From assembly GCF_907164915.1 (NCBI RefSeq), contig NW_025919446.1, forward strand, positions 1 through 64,000: 64,000 nucleotides of DNA, in the 5' to 3' direction. Numbering within the stretch: the first letter of the stretch is position 1; each line of letters opens with the position of its first letter. This DNA is from Impatiens glandulifera (taxonomy: Eukaryota > Streptophyta > Magnoliopsida > Ericales > Balsaminaceae). The notes under the pieces were generated by a model, which ran no database searches, was not told the DNA's origin, and saw nothing but the letters and a program-made list of their open reading frames with translations. Below, piece after piece: positions 12,316-23,430 of this stretch. A program made the position numbers and the translations under genes.

Positions 12316-12692
12316 TGTTTTTGTTTATGTGAAAGAAATAAATGAGGATATGGAGAGTTATAAGTTTTGGTGGGTATTTATAAGCAAACATGCAGCATAA
12401 GAATTGACAACTAATTTTTGGGTTTTTTTATGGATTAAAGATCATAATGATGCGAGTTAACAAAACGGGCTTAGATGGTGCAAGAGTTAGACTGAGGTTT
12501 TATTTTTGTTCTTTTGATGGCCTCTCACGGTTTAGACCAGTTCATGATCGTGACACATATGGCTAGGAAATCCAATTTATCTACTAATTTGATGATTTCT
12601 AAGTATTTGGAACAAATGTCAAGAAGTCTTACTGTAATAATTTTGTTTTGCATGTGATCAAAAAAATTATAGCTTTGTTTGAGTCAACTTGA
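12316..12692 (-). promoter_or_regulatory. Polygalacturonase proximal promoter and 5' UTR
   Basis: TATAAATA on the minus strand at 12375-12382 lies about 60 bp before the start codon, right for a short 5' UTR. The remaining 300 bp up to the copia LTR are AT-rich. Any regulatory sequence beyond 12692 has been pushed 6.4 kb away by the insertion. Confidence 0.6.
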
Positions 12693-13660
12693 TGTTGGAA
12701 TTAAACTAATTCCATTAATTAAATGGAAATGATATTTGGGCTAATGAAATTCACACCAAATTCAAATGTGAATTAAGTGTGAAATTAATCCAAATGAAAT
12801 TCACATGAAATTCAAATGTGAATTAAAGTGAAATTAATCCAAATGAAATTCACATGAAATTCAAATGTGAATTAAAGTGAAATTAATCCAAATGAAATTC
12901 AAATGTGAATTAAAGTGAAATTAATCCAAAAGAAATTCACATGAAATTCAAATGTGAATTAAGGTGAAATTTCATCCAAATGAAATTCACATCAAATTCA
13001 TTGTGAATTAAATTTGTTAATTGTTACAATTAACATAAATGTCTTGAATGAGGCAATTAACAAATAATGTTAATTGCCATTGTAACTACAAAATATTTAT
13101 TGTAGAATGTAACTTGCAAAGATGATGAAAAGGCAAGCAACGATAACCGTTGGATGAATGGATGATGGATTAGTGACCGTTGGATTAAAAAATTGATTAT
13201 AAGTTTAATTTTCAACTATAAATATCCCTTCACATTGTATTCCTCTCCACACATTATCTTATCACTTCTCTCTCTAGAATTCTAAAGTCTTTCCTTGTTC
13301 TTGTGAGTATTCTTGTGAGTGTTCTTGTGAGCGTTCTTCGAGTTTCTTGACTCGATCATTTCTGTGCGAAACCCGGTGATTGTGATTCAGGTACTTTTGT
13401 TTAGTTCGCTGTTGTAGTGGTTTTTCTGTGCTAAATCATTGCAGGTTCCGTTGTACCCTGGGAAGCAGCCACCGACGAAACTCTCCAGCACAAACGGGAG
13501 ACGGTGAAACTGTTTTAAGGGAACTGTGATTCCACAGGCCTCGGAGCAAACGAGAAGATTTTTCTTCATTTCTTAAATAATCTGTTGTATTGTTTTATTA
13601 TCATTTTATTATTTTCATATATCATTTACGTGTAAATTTTATGAGATAAGATAACCAACA
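12693..13660 (+). repeat. 5' LTR of the young copia element
   Basis: Bounded by TGTTGG and CCAACA. The U3 part (about 12745-13010) holds four to five tandem units of about 49 bp built from TTCACATGAAATTCAAATGTG, a partly palindromic motif. A TATAAATA box lies at 13217-13224, putting the likely transcript start near 13245. The block AACTGTTTTAAG at 13508-13519 lies in R/U5 and is complementary to the segment just after the LTR. Confidence 0.93.
13217..13224 (+). promoter_or_regulatory. TATA box of the copia LTR
   Basis: TATAAATA in the context CAACTATAAATATCCC. The same block recurs in the related truncated LTR at about 62,075, so it is conserved while flanking sequence has diverged. Confidence 0.75.
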
Positions 13661-13707
13661 ATCTTAAAACAGTTAGCAAATATTACTTATCTCAGATTTT
13701 TACACGT
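13628..13707 (+). promoter_or_regulatory. Predicted stem-loop presenting a self-complementary primer site
   Basis: ACGTGTAAA (13628-13636) pairs with TTTACACGT (13699-13707). After a small internal loop, GAGATAAG (13643-13650) pairs with CTTATCTC (13686-13693). The 35-nt apical loop holds the LTR end and, two bases after it, CTTAAAACAGTT (13663-13674). That 12-mer is the exact complement of AACTGTTTTAAG at 13508-13519 in the same LTR. The spot is where a primer binding site should be, but it lacks the TGG start needed to pair with the CCA end of a tRNA. Because the right arm lies outside the LTR, this stem can form only near the 5' end of the genomic RNA. Self-priming is an inference. Confidence 0.55.
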
Positions 13708-13726
13708 TTCTGGTTTTGTTTCAGAA

Positions 13727-16123
13727 ATGTCTACCGAAACACCTACTTCTAACATGAGGATGCCGGTTCCAGCTAACCATTTGGATAAGCCAGAAAAGTT
13801 TGATGGCTCAAACTTTAAAAGATGGCAGCAGAAGATGTTCTTCTACCTCACGACCCTAAGTCTTGCGCGATTCCTCACGGAGGATCCTCCCACTCCCAAA
13901 ATCGATGAGCCAAACGTGGCTTCATCGTCGGATGCAAACGTGCATCCGAAAGTTGATGTGCAAGCGGCTTCGGCCATTGATGCTTGGCACCATTCAGATT
14001 TCTTATGCAGAAATTACGTGCTGAATGGCTTATCAGATTCATTGTACAATGTGTACAGTGAAAAGAATACGGCCAAAGAACTATGGCAATCTCTTGAACG
14101 TAAGTACAAAACAGAAGATGCGGGTGCAAAAAAGTTTATGGTCGGTCGATTTTTGGACTACAAAATGGTAGATTCAAGACCGGTCATTAAACAAGTTCAA
14201 GAGATCCAAGTTATTTTGCACGAAATTCATGCTGAGGGCATGATTTTGGGAGAAACTTTCCAAGTGGCTGCTATTATTGAGAAGTTGCCACCGTCTTGGA
14301 ACGATTTCAAGAACTACCTTAAGCACAAGCGAAAGGAGATGAACGTAGAAGAATTGGTGATTCGTCTACGCATTGAAGAGGAAAATAAAAGCGCCTCAAA
14401 GAAATACTTTAGTCAACATGTGGCTAAAGCAAATGTGGTTGAGCATGGTAAAGACAAGAAGAAACATAATTCTTTTGTCAAAAACCGGAGCCTTAATCCT
14501 AAAGGAGGAATCTCTAAGAAGTTCACGGGCAAGTGTTTCAATTGCAATGGCATGGGCCATAGATCTTCCGATTGCAAGAAGCCGAGAAGAGTTCGAGAGG
14601 CTAACTTGACTCAAGGATTATCGGACATGGATCTATGTGCGATGATATCTGAGATTAACTTGGTGGGATCTAATCCACGAGAGTGGTGGGTTGATACAGG
14701 AGCTACAAGACATGTTTGCTCCAACAAAGAAGTATTTTCAAGCCTCGAAGAAGTGAAGAATGGTGAAAAGCTGTTCATGGGGAATTCTGCCACTTCTGAC
14801 ATACAAGGTGAAGGAAAAGTGGTGTTAAGGTTGTCTTCAGGGAAAGATTTAACTTTAACTAATGTGTTGTATGTTCCAGAGATTCGGAAAAATTTGATAT
14901 CCGGATCTCTTCTAAGTAAACATGGTTTTAGAATTGTGATTGAGTCGGATAAAATTATTTTATCCAAAGGTGGAATGTTTGTAGGTAGAGGTTATGCTAC
15001 TGATGGGCTTTTTAAGCTAAATGTAATGGCAGTTAAGCCAAATATGAATGAAAAGAATAAGTCTTCTATTTATTTGTTGGAGTCTTCCATTTTATGGCAT
15101 GGTAGACTAGGTCATATTAATTATGATTCGATGCATCGATTAATAAAACTGAGTAGTATACCTACATTCGAAATTAATAAGAAACACAAGTGTGAAATTT
15201 GTGTTGAAGCAAAATTGACGAGATCATCCTTTCGAAACGTTGAAAGAAGTAATAGACCGCTTGATTTAATTCATACAGATGTGTGTGATTTAAAAGGAAC
15301 ACCAACACGTGGTGGAGGAAAATATTTCATTACTTTTATTGATGATAACACAAAATATTGTTATGTGTATATTCTTAAAAGTAAAGATGAAGCCATAGAG
15401 AAATTTACTCTTTATAAAAATGAGGTTGAAAACCAACTTGGTAAAAAGATCAAGGTGTTAAGAAGTGATAGAGGAGGTGAATATGAATCACCTTTTGCCG
15501 AGCTATGTGCTCAGCATGGTATAATCCATGAGACGACAGCACCTTATTCTCCTCAGCAAAATGGTACAGCTGAGAGAAAAAATAGAACATTAAAAGAAAT
15601 GATGAATTCACTTCTATTAAGTTCTGGTCTACCACATAACATGTGGGGAGAAGCTATTTTGACAGCTAATTACCTTTTAAATAAGGTTCCACGAAAGAAG
15701 CTTGATAAGAGTCCATATGAATTATGGCATGAAAGAAAACCATCATATGAATACTTACGAATGTGGGGGTGTCTAGCTAAGGTAGCCGTACCATTACCTA
15801 AAAAGGTGAAAGTTGGACCAAAAACTGTTGATTGTATATTTATTGGATATGCACATAACAGTAGTGCTTATCGCTTTCTTGTGTTTAAATCGGACATTCC
15901 GGATATTCATAAGAATACGATAATGGAATCGAGAAATGCATCGTTCTTTGAACATGTGTTTCCATATAAGTCTAATGAAGAACAACGTTCTCCAAAAAGA
16001 TTTCTTGAACTAGATGAACAAGAAAAGGAGAATGAAGTTGAGGTTGAACTTAGACGAAGTAAACGAGCTAGAACCGAAAAAATCATTTGGTCCAGATTTT
16101 ATTACTTTCATGATGGAAAGTGA
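13727..16123 (+). CDS. Copia gag-protease-integrase part of polyprotein
   Basis: 798 codons from ATG 13727, preceded by a 66-nt leader after the LTR. Residues about 20-230 are a UBN2-type gag. The nucleic-acid-binding CCHC knuckle [14 protein letters not shown] is at 270-283. The aspartic protease active site is VDTGA (Asp 323). The integrase zinc region begins WHGRLGH (about 457) and has CEIC downstream. The catalytic DD35E triad is visible as Asp 518 (IHTDVC), Asp 581 (RSDRGGEY) and Glu 616 ([11 protein letters not shown]). The frame then runs through [10 protein letters not shown] and shifts out at an A6 run (16077-16082) to end in a short unrelated tail at 16123. Removing one A from the run would restore the pol frame, so the lesion is minimal, or it could be a sequencing error. 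Confidence 0.93.
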   Translation: MSTETPTSNMRMPVPANHLDKPEKFDGSNFKRWQQKMFFYLTTLSLARFLTEDPPTPKIDEPNVASSSDANVHPKVDVQAASAIDAWHHSDFLCRNYVLNGLSDSLYNVYSEKNTAKELWQSLERKYKTEDAGAKKFMVGRFLDYKMVDSRPVIKQVQEIQVILHEIHAEGMILGETFQVAAIIEKLPPSWNDFKNYLKHKRKEMNVEELVIRLRIEEENKSASKKYFSQHVAKANVVEHGKDKKKHNSFVKNRSLNPKGGISKKFTGKCFNCNGMGHRSSDCKKPRRVREANLTQGLSDMDLCAMISEINLVGSNPREWWVDTGATRHVCSNKEVFSSLEEVKNGEKLFMGNSATSDIQGEGKVVLRLSSGKDLTLTNVLYVPEIRKNLISGSLLSKHGFRIVIESDKIILSKGGMFVGRGYATDGLFKLNVMAVKPNMNEKNKSSIYLLESSILWHGRLGHINYDSMHRLIKLSSIPTFEINKKHKCEICVEAKLTRSSFRNVERSNRPLDLIHTDVCDLKGTPTRGGGKYFITFIDDNTKYCYVYILKSKDEAIEKFTLYKNEVENQLGKKIKVLRSDRGGEYESPFAELCAQHGIIHETTAPYSPQQNGTAERKNRTLKEMMNSLLLSSGLPHNMWGEAILTANYLLNKVPRKKLDKSPYELWHERKPSYEYLRMWGCLAKVAVPLPKKVKVGPKTVDCIFIGYAHNSSAYRFLVFKSDIPDIHKNTIMESRNASFFEHVFPYKSNEEQRSPKRFLELDEQEKENEVEVELRRSKRARTEKIIWSRFYYFHDGK

Positions 16124-17666
16124 ACCTCAAACGTATAATGAGGCAATTAACTCGTCTGAAGGGCCTCAATGGAAAGAGGCAATTAATAGTGAGATAGAAT
16201 CTATCTTGCAAAACCATACATGGGAACTAGTGGATCTTCCTCCGGGAAATAAACCACTAGGTTGCCGATGGATTTTCAAAAGGAAAATGAAAGCTGATGG
16301 ATCAATTGATAAATATAAGGCAAGACTGGTGGTAAAAGGATATCGCCAACGAGAAGGTCTTGATTATTTTGATACATATTCTCCAGTTACGAGAATAACT
16401 TCTATTCGATTGATTCTTGCGATTGCTTCTTTGCGCAATCTAGAAGTTCATCAAATGGACGTAAAAACAGCTTTCTTAAATGGAGACTTGGAAGAAGAAA
16501 TTTACATAGATCAACCTCAAGGGTTTTCTTCTCAAGGGCAAGAAAATAAAGTTTGTAAATTAGTTAAGTCATTGTATGGCTTAAAACAAGCTCCAAAACA
16601 ATGGCATGAGAAATTTGATCATGCTATGATCTCAAGTGGATTTAAGATCAATGAATGTGATAAATGTATTTATATTAAAGACACAAAAAATGGTTACGTC
16701 ATTTTATGTCTTTATGTAGATGACATACTTATCATTGGAAGTGATGATAAAATGGTTAAATCCACTAAAGATATGTTAAATTCAAAATTTGACATGAAAG
16801 ATATGGGATTGGCTGATGTGATTCTTGGAATCAAAGTGATTAGAACATCGGAAGGGATAGTTCTAAGTCAGTCACATTATGTGGATAAAATCCTCGAAAA
16901 ATTTAACAATGATGATTCTGCATTGGCTAAGACTCCGATAGATACGAGTCAACATCTATCTAAAAATCGCGGAGAGAGTGTATCTCAATTAGAATATTCT
17001 CGAATAATTGGGAGTCTAATGTACTTAATGAGTTGTACAAGACCAGATATAGCCTATGCAGTAAGCAAACTAAGTAGATACACGAGTAATCCGGGTAATA
17101 ATCATTGGAAAGCCATTGTACGATTACTTAGGTATTTAAGAAATACTCGTGATTATGGTCTGCACTACACGAGACATCCTGCTGTTATCGAAGGGTACAC
17201 TGATGCTAATTGGATTTCAGATATGAAAGACTCTAAGTCAACAAGTGGATATGTATTTACACTTGGAGGTGCAGCTATATCTTGGAAATCTTCTAAACAA
17301 ACTGTTATTGCAAGATCCACGATGGAATCTGAATTTATAGCTCTTGACAAATGTGGTGAAGAAGCTGAATGGCTACGTCTATTCTTAGAAGATATTCCAA
17401 TATGGTCTAAGCCCGTACCAGCAATTTCTATTCATTGTGATAGTCAATCTGCGATTGGACGAGCTAAGAGTCATATGTATAATGGTAAGTCTAGACATAT
17501 ACGTCGTAGACATAATACCATTAGACAATTACTCTCTACTGGAATTATCTCAATTGATTACATAAAATCAAAAGATAATATTGCGGATCCGCTAACCAAA
17601 GGGTTAAATAGAGAGTTGGTGTTAAAGTCCTCACAAGGAATGGGACTTAAGCCTACAATAAGTTAG
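16014..17666 (+). CDS. Copia reverse transcriptase-RNase H part of polyprotein
   Basis: This is the +1 frame relative to the upstream gag-integrase frame and is open for 550 codons. Its first 20 or so codons are the shadow of the upstream frame; true pol sequence resumes at [15 protein letters not shown]. Reverse transcriptase follows with [44 protein letters not shown] and [12 protein letters not shown], and the catalytic YVDDILI at residues 234-240. RNase H shows [35 protein letters not shown] and [20 protein letters not shown], ending [10 protein letters not shown]. No internal stops. In an active relative it would be made as one polyprotein with the upstream frame. Confidence 0.93.
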   Translation: MNKKRRMKLRLNLDEVNELEPKKSFGPDFITFMMESEPQTYNEAINSSEGPQWKEAINSEIESILQNHTWELVDLPPGNKPLGCRWIFKRKMKADGSIDKYKARLVVKGYRQREGLDYFDTYSPVTRITSIRLILAIASLRNLEVHQMDVKTAFLNGDLEEEIYIDQPQGFSSQGQENKVCKLVKSLYGLKQAPKQWHEKFDHAMISSGFKINECDKCIYIKDTKNGYVILCLYVDDILIIGSDDKMVKSTKDMLNSKFDMKDMGLADVILGIKVIRTSEGIVLSQSHYVDKILEKFNNDDSALAKTPIDTSQHLSKNRGESVSQLEYSRIIGSLMYLMSCTRPDIAYAVSKLSRYTSNPGNNHWKAIVRLLRYLRNTRDYGLHYTRHPAVIEGYTDANWISDMKDSKSTSGYVFTLGGAAISWKSSKQTVIARSTMESEFIALDKCGEEAEWLRLFLEDIPIWSKPVPAISIHCDSQSAIGRAKSHMYNGKSRHIRRRHNTIRQLLSTGIISIDYIKSKDNIADPLTKGLNRELVLKSSQGMGLKPTIS

Positions 17667-18167
17667 TATGAAGGGAAACCCAACCTATGATGACTGGAGA
17701 TCCCAAGAACTAGGTTCAATGGGACAACCTAATTGTACTAAACTTGGTAGATTGCTATGGGTAAAAATCCTACGATAAAATAGCATTTCGGGAAAGGATA
17801 AGCACACAGGCTTTTAATGATTCTTTATGAATAAAGAGATCACCTATGTGAGAGAGAAGTGGGGCCGCTTCGAAAGAATTGCACGGCTCAATTCTAGACC
17901 CTCTCACTGAACCAGGCGAGTGTTCATGGCCAAAACGAACACAATCATGAGAACTGACATGTATCAGGAAGAATTTTATGTGAAAGTGTGTAATCGTTTA
18001 CACAAAAGGCAGAATAGTTCAAGGACATCGAGTCTACTAATCGGCTAGTAAAGTTATATACTTTCATAAGGGAAGGTTCAAAGGGTTACACCTACCTATC
18101 CTATGTAAAATTCAACTGTTGAACCTTTCACCGGGTTAATCTTTCAATTTCCATTAATGTGGGGGAT
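17667..18167 (+). promoter_or_regulatory. Copia 3' noncoding domain with polypurine tract
   Basis: Five hundred bases between the pol stop and the 3' LTR contain no frame but several small hairpins. GAATTG/CAATTC (17877-17894) is nested inside GTGAGAG/CTCTCAC (17849-17907). The polypurine tract, read ATGTGGGGGAT, ends at 18167 and would prime plus-strand DNA. The long structured segment suggests an RNA role such as packaging or export; this is inference. Confidence 0.6.
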
Positions 18168-19135
18168 TGTTGGAATTAAACTAATTCCATTAATTAAATG
18201 GAAATGATATTTGGGCTAATGAAATTCACACCAAATTCAAATGTGAATTAAGTGTGAAATTAATCCAAATGAAATTCACATGAAATTCAAATGTGAATTA
18301 AAGTGAAATTAATCCAAATGAAATTCACATGAAATTCAAATGTGAATTAAAGTGAAATTAATCCAAATGAAATTCAAATGTGAATTAAAGTGAAATTAAT
18401 CCAAAAGAAATTCACATGAAATTCAAATGTGAATTAAGGTGAAATTTCATCCAAATGAAATTCACATCAAATTCATTGTGAATTAAATTTGTTAATTGTT
18501 ACAATTAACATAAATGTCTTGAATGAGGCAATTAACAAATAATGTTAATTGCCATTGTAACTACAAAATATTTATTGTAGAATGTAACTTGCAAAGATGA
18601 TGAAAAGGCAAGCAACGATAACCGTTGGATGAATGGATGATGGATTAGTGACCGTTGGATTAAAAAATTGATTATAAGTTTAATTTTCAACTATAAATAT
18701 CCCTTCACATTGTATTCCTCTCCACACATTATCTTATCACTTCTCTCTCTAGAATTCTAAAGTCTTTCCTTGTTCTTGTGAGTATTCTTGTGAGTGTTCT
18801 TGTGAGCGTTCTTCGAGTTTCTTGACTCGATCATTTCTGTGCGAAACCCGGTGATTGTGATTCAGGTACTTTTGTTTAGTTCGCTGTTGTAGTGGTTTTT
18901 CTGTGCTAAATCATTGCAGGTTCCGTTGTACCCTGGGAAGCAGCCACCGACGAAACTCTCCAGCACAAACGGGAGACGGTGAAACTGTTTTAAGGGAACT
19001 GTGATTCCACAGGCCTCGGAGCAAACGAGAAGATTTTTCTTCATTTCTTAAATAATCTGTTGTATTGTTTTATTATCATTTTATTATTTTCATATATCAT
19101 TTACGTGTAAATTTTATGAGATAAGATAACCAACA
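18168..19135 (+). repeat. 3' LTR of the young copia element
   Basis: Same 968-bp length as the 5' LTR, and no difference was found in the segments compared by eye, including the U3 tandem repeats (about 18,220-18,485) and the AACTGTTTTAAG block (18983-18994). Followed by the target duplication CTTGA. Confidence 0.93.
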
Positions 19136-19980
19136 CTTGAGAATTATATTAGAAATGCAGTTAAGGTTCAAATAATTTAATAGTAATGTATATATGATTG
19201 TGGTGGGTATGTGAATTTCTAATAATATTAAGCAATTATGTCAAATTGGAACCATGTGGAGGCTCATTGATAAGTGGAGATAAAAGATAATGCTCTTCTG
19301 TAAATCATTGAAGAATGTTTATACTCTTTTTAATTATACATATTCTGCTAAATCTATTTATAATAATGTCTGCTTGAAAAGTGGCGACTTATTGGTATGC
19401 CATTATTTTATATATAATGACTAAAAGTTCATTGTTGCCCTCAAACTTAACAGAACATTAATGAGATTCTTATAAAAAAAATATATTTTTTTAATATATT
19501 AATGTATTTATGTAAAATTATAAATTTATTTTATTGTAGTACTAAAAGTTATAAAAAACTATTTGAACGTAATTGGTTAAAAGTTAAATTATGATTCTTA
19601 TACCTCATCTTCAAATCCTAGAAGTTGATTAATTTTTTTATGTTACTTAGAAATGATTATGATGATTTCTTTGTTTAATTTGGTCACCATCTATTATTAT
19701 ATGCTATTATTACTTATAAATGGTTATGATGACTTTGAAATTGTTAGTGTTGTTAATTTATACTTAAGCATGTTGATGGGATATAATGATTGGATTTATA
19801 AGAGAATATCTTAAAAATTGTTAAACTTAATCAAATATATATGATATATCAAATTTTCTCAATATAGTATTGATATAATAAAACAATGTCAAATTTAAAT
19901 TTATCAAAAGTTTGAATTAATCCGATCTTTAAAATAATATAAAAGAGGAAGTTAATACCGGAGGAGAAAGATGAAAATAC
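19136..19980. other. AT-rich intergenic stretch
   Basis: Continues the sequence interrupted by the copia insertion. No gene, RNA or element boundary recognised. Confidence 0.6.
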
Positions 19981-20459
19981 TGAAATTTTTAGAGTCACTA
20001 GTATAATAAATAATGGTGCAAATATCATATTTAATATAAGCCAAAATAATGTAATCTAATTTTATTAAGTTTATGGCTTATGAGTGTATTTGTCATTAAT
20101 ATAAAGTGAGGAAACCTAAGTGAAATTTCTAATTTTATGAAGGAGCTGAATTTGAAATAACCTAACTATAATAACTAATTTAATGTTAGTTATATGTAAC
20201 GATAATGATCTCATTCAACAGAGAGATAAAACGTACTCATCAAATGAAAGAACCATTTCACATAAAGAAAGTCTAAAGAAAGAGAAGATTCATAATTCAT
20301 CAAATTAAGGTACGATTCCACCCGTCGTCCTAATTAATGTTGTGAGAATATTAATATTAAGAATATATATTTTAGATATAAAATTTTAAATCTAATTATA
20401 TATAAATATATATTTATCTTTAATTAAGATTGATATATCTTTATATATATTATATTACA

Positions 20460-20460
<1 letters not shown>

Positions 20461-20496
<36 letters not shown>
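20461..20496. repeat. (TA)n microsatellite
   Basis: About 36 bp of alternating TA inside the degenerate copia element. Confidence 0.85.
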
Positions 20497-20500
<4 letters not shown>

Positions 20501-20791
20501 TTATCATGAAGATTTATGCGAAATTATATGATTTATACATTTACGGATCCTCAATATTTAGAGAATTTTAAATTGAATGATAATTTCAAATGATGTTTTC
20601 TAATTATATATATATATATAGGTTTTGATAATTTCAAACAAATATATTAAAAATATATATTGATTTGATAAAGAATATATATATCTTAGATTATGAAAAT
20701 TTTAATCGGAAAAATATATCTTTTATTTAGATTCATATATATATTTGAATTTAGATTAAATTTTATGATGTTTTGATAATCAAGTTGATGA

Positions 20792-20793
<2 letters not shown>

Positions 20794-20859
<66 letters not shown>
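20794..20859. repeat. (TA)n microsatellite, about 33 units
   Basis: A 66-bp uninterrupted TA run. It produces a spurious Ile-Tyr repeat open frame that is not a gene. Confidence 0.9.
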
Positions 20860-20861
<2 letters not shown>

Positions 20862-21603
20862 TATATTTGAAAGTTTTAATCGGAAAGATTTATCTTTATT
20901 CATATATTTTGAATTTAGATTAAATGTTATGATGTTATATTATTACGATAGATTAATGAATATTTAAATTTTCTGCCATCATTAAGATATTTAAGTAATT
21001 ATCGTTAAGTTTCTATATCTATGAATATTTAAATTCTCTCGAGGAACGGTTATATATCATCAAGATTTGACGATAGATTAAGGTTAAAAAAATTATCATT
21101 AAGATATATTCCTAGATTTATGGATATTTCAAGATTATATATGCATGAAATTAAAATTAATATGTATACAATTAATAATAAAAGCATGTTATTATATATA
21201 TATATTAATTTGTCAAATAAATTTGGTATAAAGATATAAACATTTATCCAGATTCTAGTTCCCATATTCTCTTGAGAATTTCATGTATCTATTTAAATTG
21301 AGAAAATTGAAGATATGATTGTTCCACAATATATTTTGAAGATCAATTAATTATTTTTTGTAAAGTATTGTTGAGGAAGAATTCTACAATTATTATAAAA
21401 GATTCTTAGTTTTAAGGATAATTCTCGGATTCATATAATATACATTATAAATTTAAAGAGAATTAAGGAATAATTTTATGGTTAAGTATATATAAATCTA
21501 ACATATAATAAAAATTTAATTATATCCTTTATTTCAAATTAAGAATTAAAAGATTAAGGTAGATAATTATTAATAAATTAATGAATAATTGGATTTCGGT
21601 AAT

Positions 21604-21773
21604 AAGAATATTTGAAATTTAGTCAAATAAATCTTGATGGTTTATTATTTAATTTAATTAATATGAGACATTACAAATTTCAAATTCAAAGAATATTTGA
21701 AATTTGGTCAAATAAATCTTGATGGTTTATTATTTAATTTAATTAATATGAGACATTATAAATTTCAAATTTA
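21604..21773. repeat. 85-bp tandem duplication (two copies)
   Basis: Two adjacent copies contain AATCTTGATGGTTTATTATT and AATATGAGACATTA, differing at a few sites. Recent compared with the element it sits in. Confidence 0.8.
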
Positions 21774-22689
21774 AGAAGTATGATTTGTCTTACGGTATAA
21801 TTTTATTTTTTATAATAAAATAAATTACATGTCTCTTTGGAAATTATATATTATTGATTTGGGTTATACAATAATATGACATTTAAATTTAAAATAATGA
21901 TATTATTGTTCATTATTTGAATTGTATTGATTGATACAAATAGTCACCAAAGTGACAATGTTTGTTGAAATTAATTCAAGCCAATTTTGAATGGTAGTAT
22001 TGTATAATTCATGTGATTATATTATTTGGTTCAAAAACTAATAATTAATTAACAAAATTGCATTAATACTTGTGATGATAAATATGTAAAAATTATAAAG
22101 TCTTTATTTATGTGAATAATTAATCCATCCAAAGATAGATTGATTATTTGACATGTATTATTATTAATGTTTGATCATTACACCAAAATACTATTAACAA
22201 TTAATATTAGTGTCTAAAGACTTGATATTAATGTTGCATTAAGTATTTTGAGATGGATAAATCATTATTTGAATTTAGTTGTTACTTAAGTTTATAAATG
22301 TGAGTAACTATTTTATTGAATATTCTAAGTGATTAAGGGTTATAATTTTTTTATTTTGTCAAGTTAAAGATAATTTTTTTTAGACGAGACTGTAATATTT
22401 TTTTGAGGATATTGAGTTTGAGGGGAGAAATGATTTTGTCTTTAAAAATGATTTAGATCAATAATTCATATTGTGGAAGATTTTATTTATATCTCAAGTG
22501 TTTTTGACATTAATAAGAATTTTATTAATATTGATGATAATGTTCAAAAATCAAGAGTAACAAGACAATATTGATCAAATTCATTAAGTACAAACTCAAC
22601 AACCTCAAAATCAAGTGTCTTTATGACAACCCAGTTTAATTGAATTACTCTTTAAGGACAATTTATGGTACTCGTTGCATATTTTGATA

Positions 22690-23430
22690 TGGAGCTTCAC
22701 CATAATAGATGTTAATGGGTTTTTCAATCGAGACATTGAAAAATAATTTGGTGCAATGAGAAAACTTTGTGTTGAGAGACCAAATTAATATGGTTTGTAA
22801 ATTAAAAAATTCATCTATAGACTTAAAGAAGCGTCTTGTTAGTGATAACATAAATTTTAAAAAATAAAAATTCTCTCTTTTGGTTTTAGAGTGAATTTAA
22901 TTGATTATTTGCGTATCACAAGTTCAGTGAGAGTAAACGTCTATTTATGGTTTTATATATGGGTGACATTTTATTTGTCACAAATTTTGCTTGACATTAA
23001 GTAGCCAATAATTATGAGATATTTGAAAAGAACTAAGAATTAAATGCTCACATATAGAAAGTCGGAAAGTCTTGAGATCATTGAGTATTCTGACTCCGAT
23101 CTTACGGGATGCCAAAACAGTATGAAATCTATTTCGGGTTATATTTTTCGCTAGCTAGTTTTGTCGCTTTCGAAGAAGTGTCAAACAAACACTTAAGGCA
23201 TCATCCAATATTGTAGCGGAATTTGTGACATGTTATTAGACATCAAATTAAGTAATATTGATATCAAGTTTCATGTTATGAAAGAAATTATACAAAGTGG
23301 ATAGATTTCTATAAAATATTTATGTACAAACTCGGTGGTTATGAACTCATTGACAATGAGTTTATCGCCTAATGTCTTTCATGAGAATATTGCTCGTATG
23401 AGTATCGTAGAGATCGACGATCTTTAATTT
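22690..23430 (+). pseudogene. Copia pol remnant (reverse transcriptase to RNase H end)
   Basis: Across frames the blocks read MDVNGFFNRDIEK, then IKKFIYRLKEA, LYMGDILFVT (a changed YVDDILL), MRYLKRTKN, MLTYRKSESLEIIEYSDSD, LTGCQNSMKSISGYIF, and finally IKFHVMKEIIQSG and SPNVFHENIARMSIV. That is the normal order of copia reverse transcriptase, RNase H and C-terminus. Many stops and frame changes, and the catalytic YVDD is altered to YMGD. It supplies the lineage evidence for the LTR pair at 19981 and 23850. Confidence 0.85.

Larger units (their letters stand above)
12693..19135 (+). mobile_element. Young complete Ty1-copia LTR retrotransposon
   Basis: The two LTRs (12693-13660 and 18168-19135) have the same length, 968 bp, and appear identical in every stretch compared. 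Both begin TGTTGG and end CCAACA. The 5-bp duplication CTTGA flanks the element (12688-12692 and 19136-19140). Domain order is gag, protease, integrase, reverse transcriptase, RNase H, which defines copia. The polypurine tract ATGTGGGGGAT abuts the 3' LTR. The equal and apparently identical LTRs indicate insertion too recent for mutations to build up. It inserted upstream of the polygalacturonase gene, transcribed away from it. The only coding lesion seen is a one-base frameshift near 16077-16082. Confidence 0.95.

Noticed and set aside
13391..13444. Short intron in the copia LTR (CAG-GTAC ... TTGCAG-G)
   Set aside because: At 54 nt it is below usual plant intron size, and the related LTR at 62.2 kb does not keep the GT or AG borders.
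16074..16090. Programmed frameshift between integrase and reverse transcriptase
   Set aside because: Copia elements normally make one polyprotein. A single extra A in a run is more simply a mutation or read error. Kept only as a possibility in the findings.
20773..20967. Ile-Tyr repeat protein
   Set aside because: Translation of a TA microsatellite.
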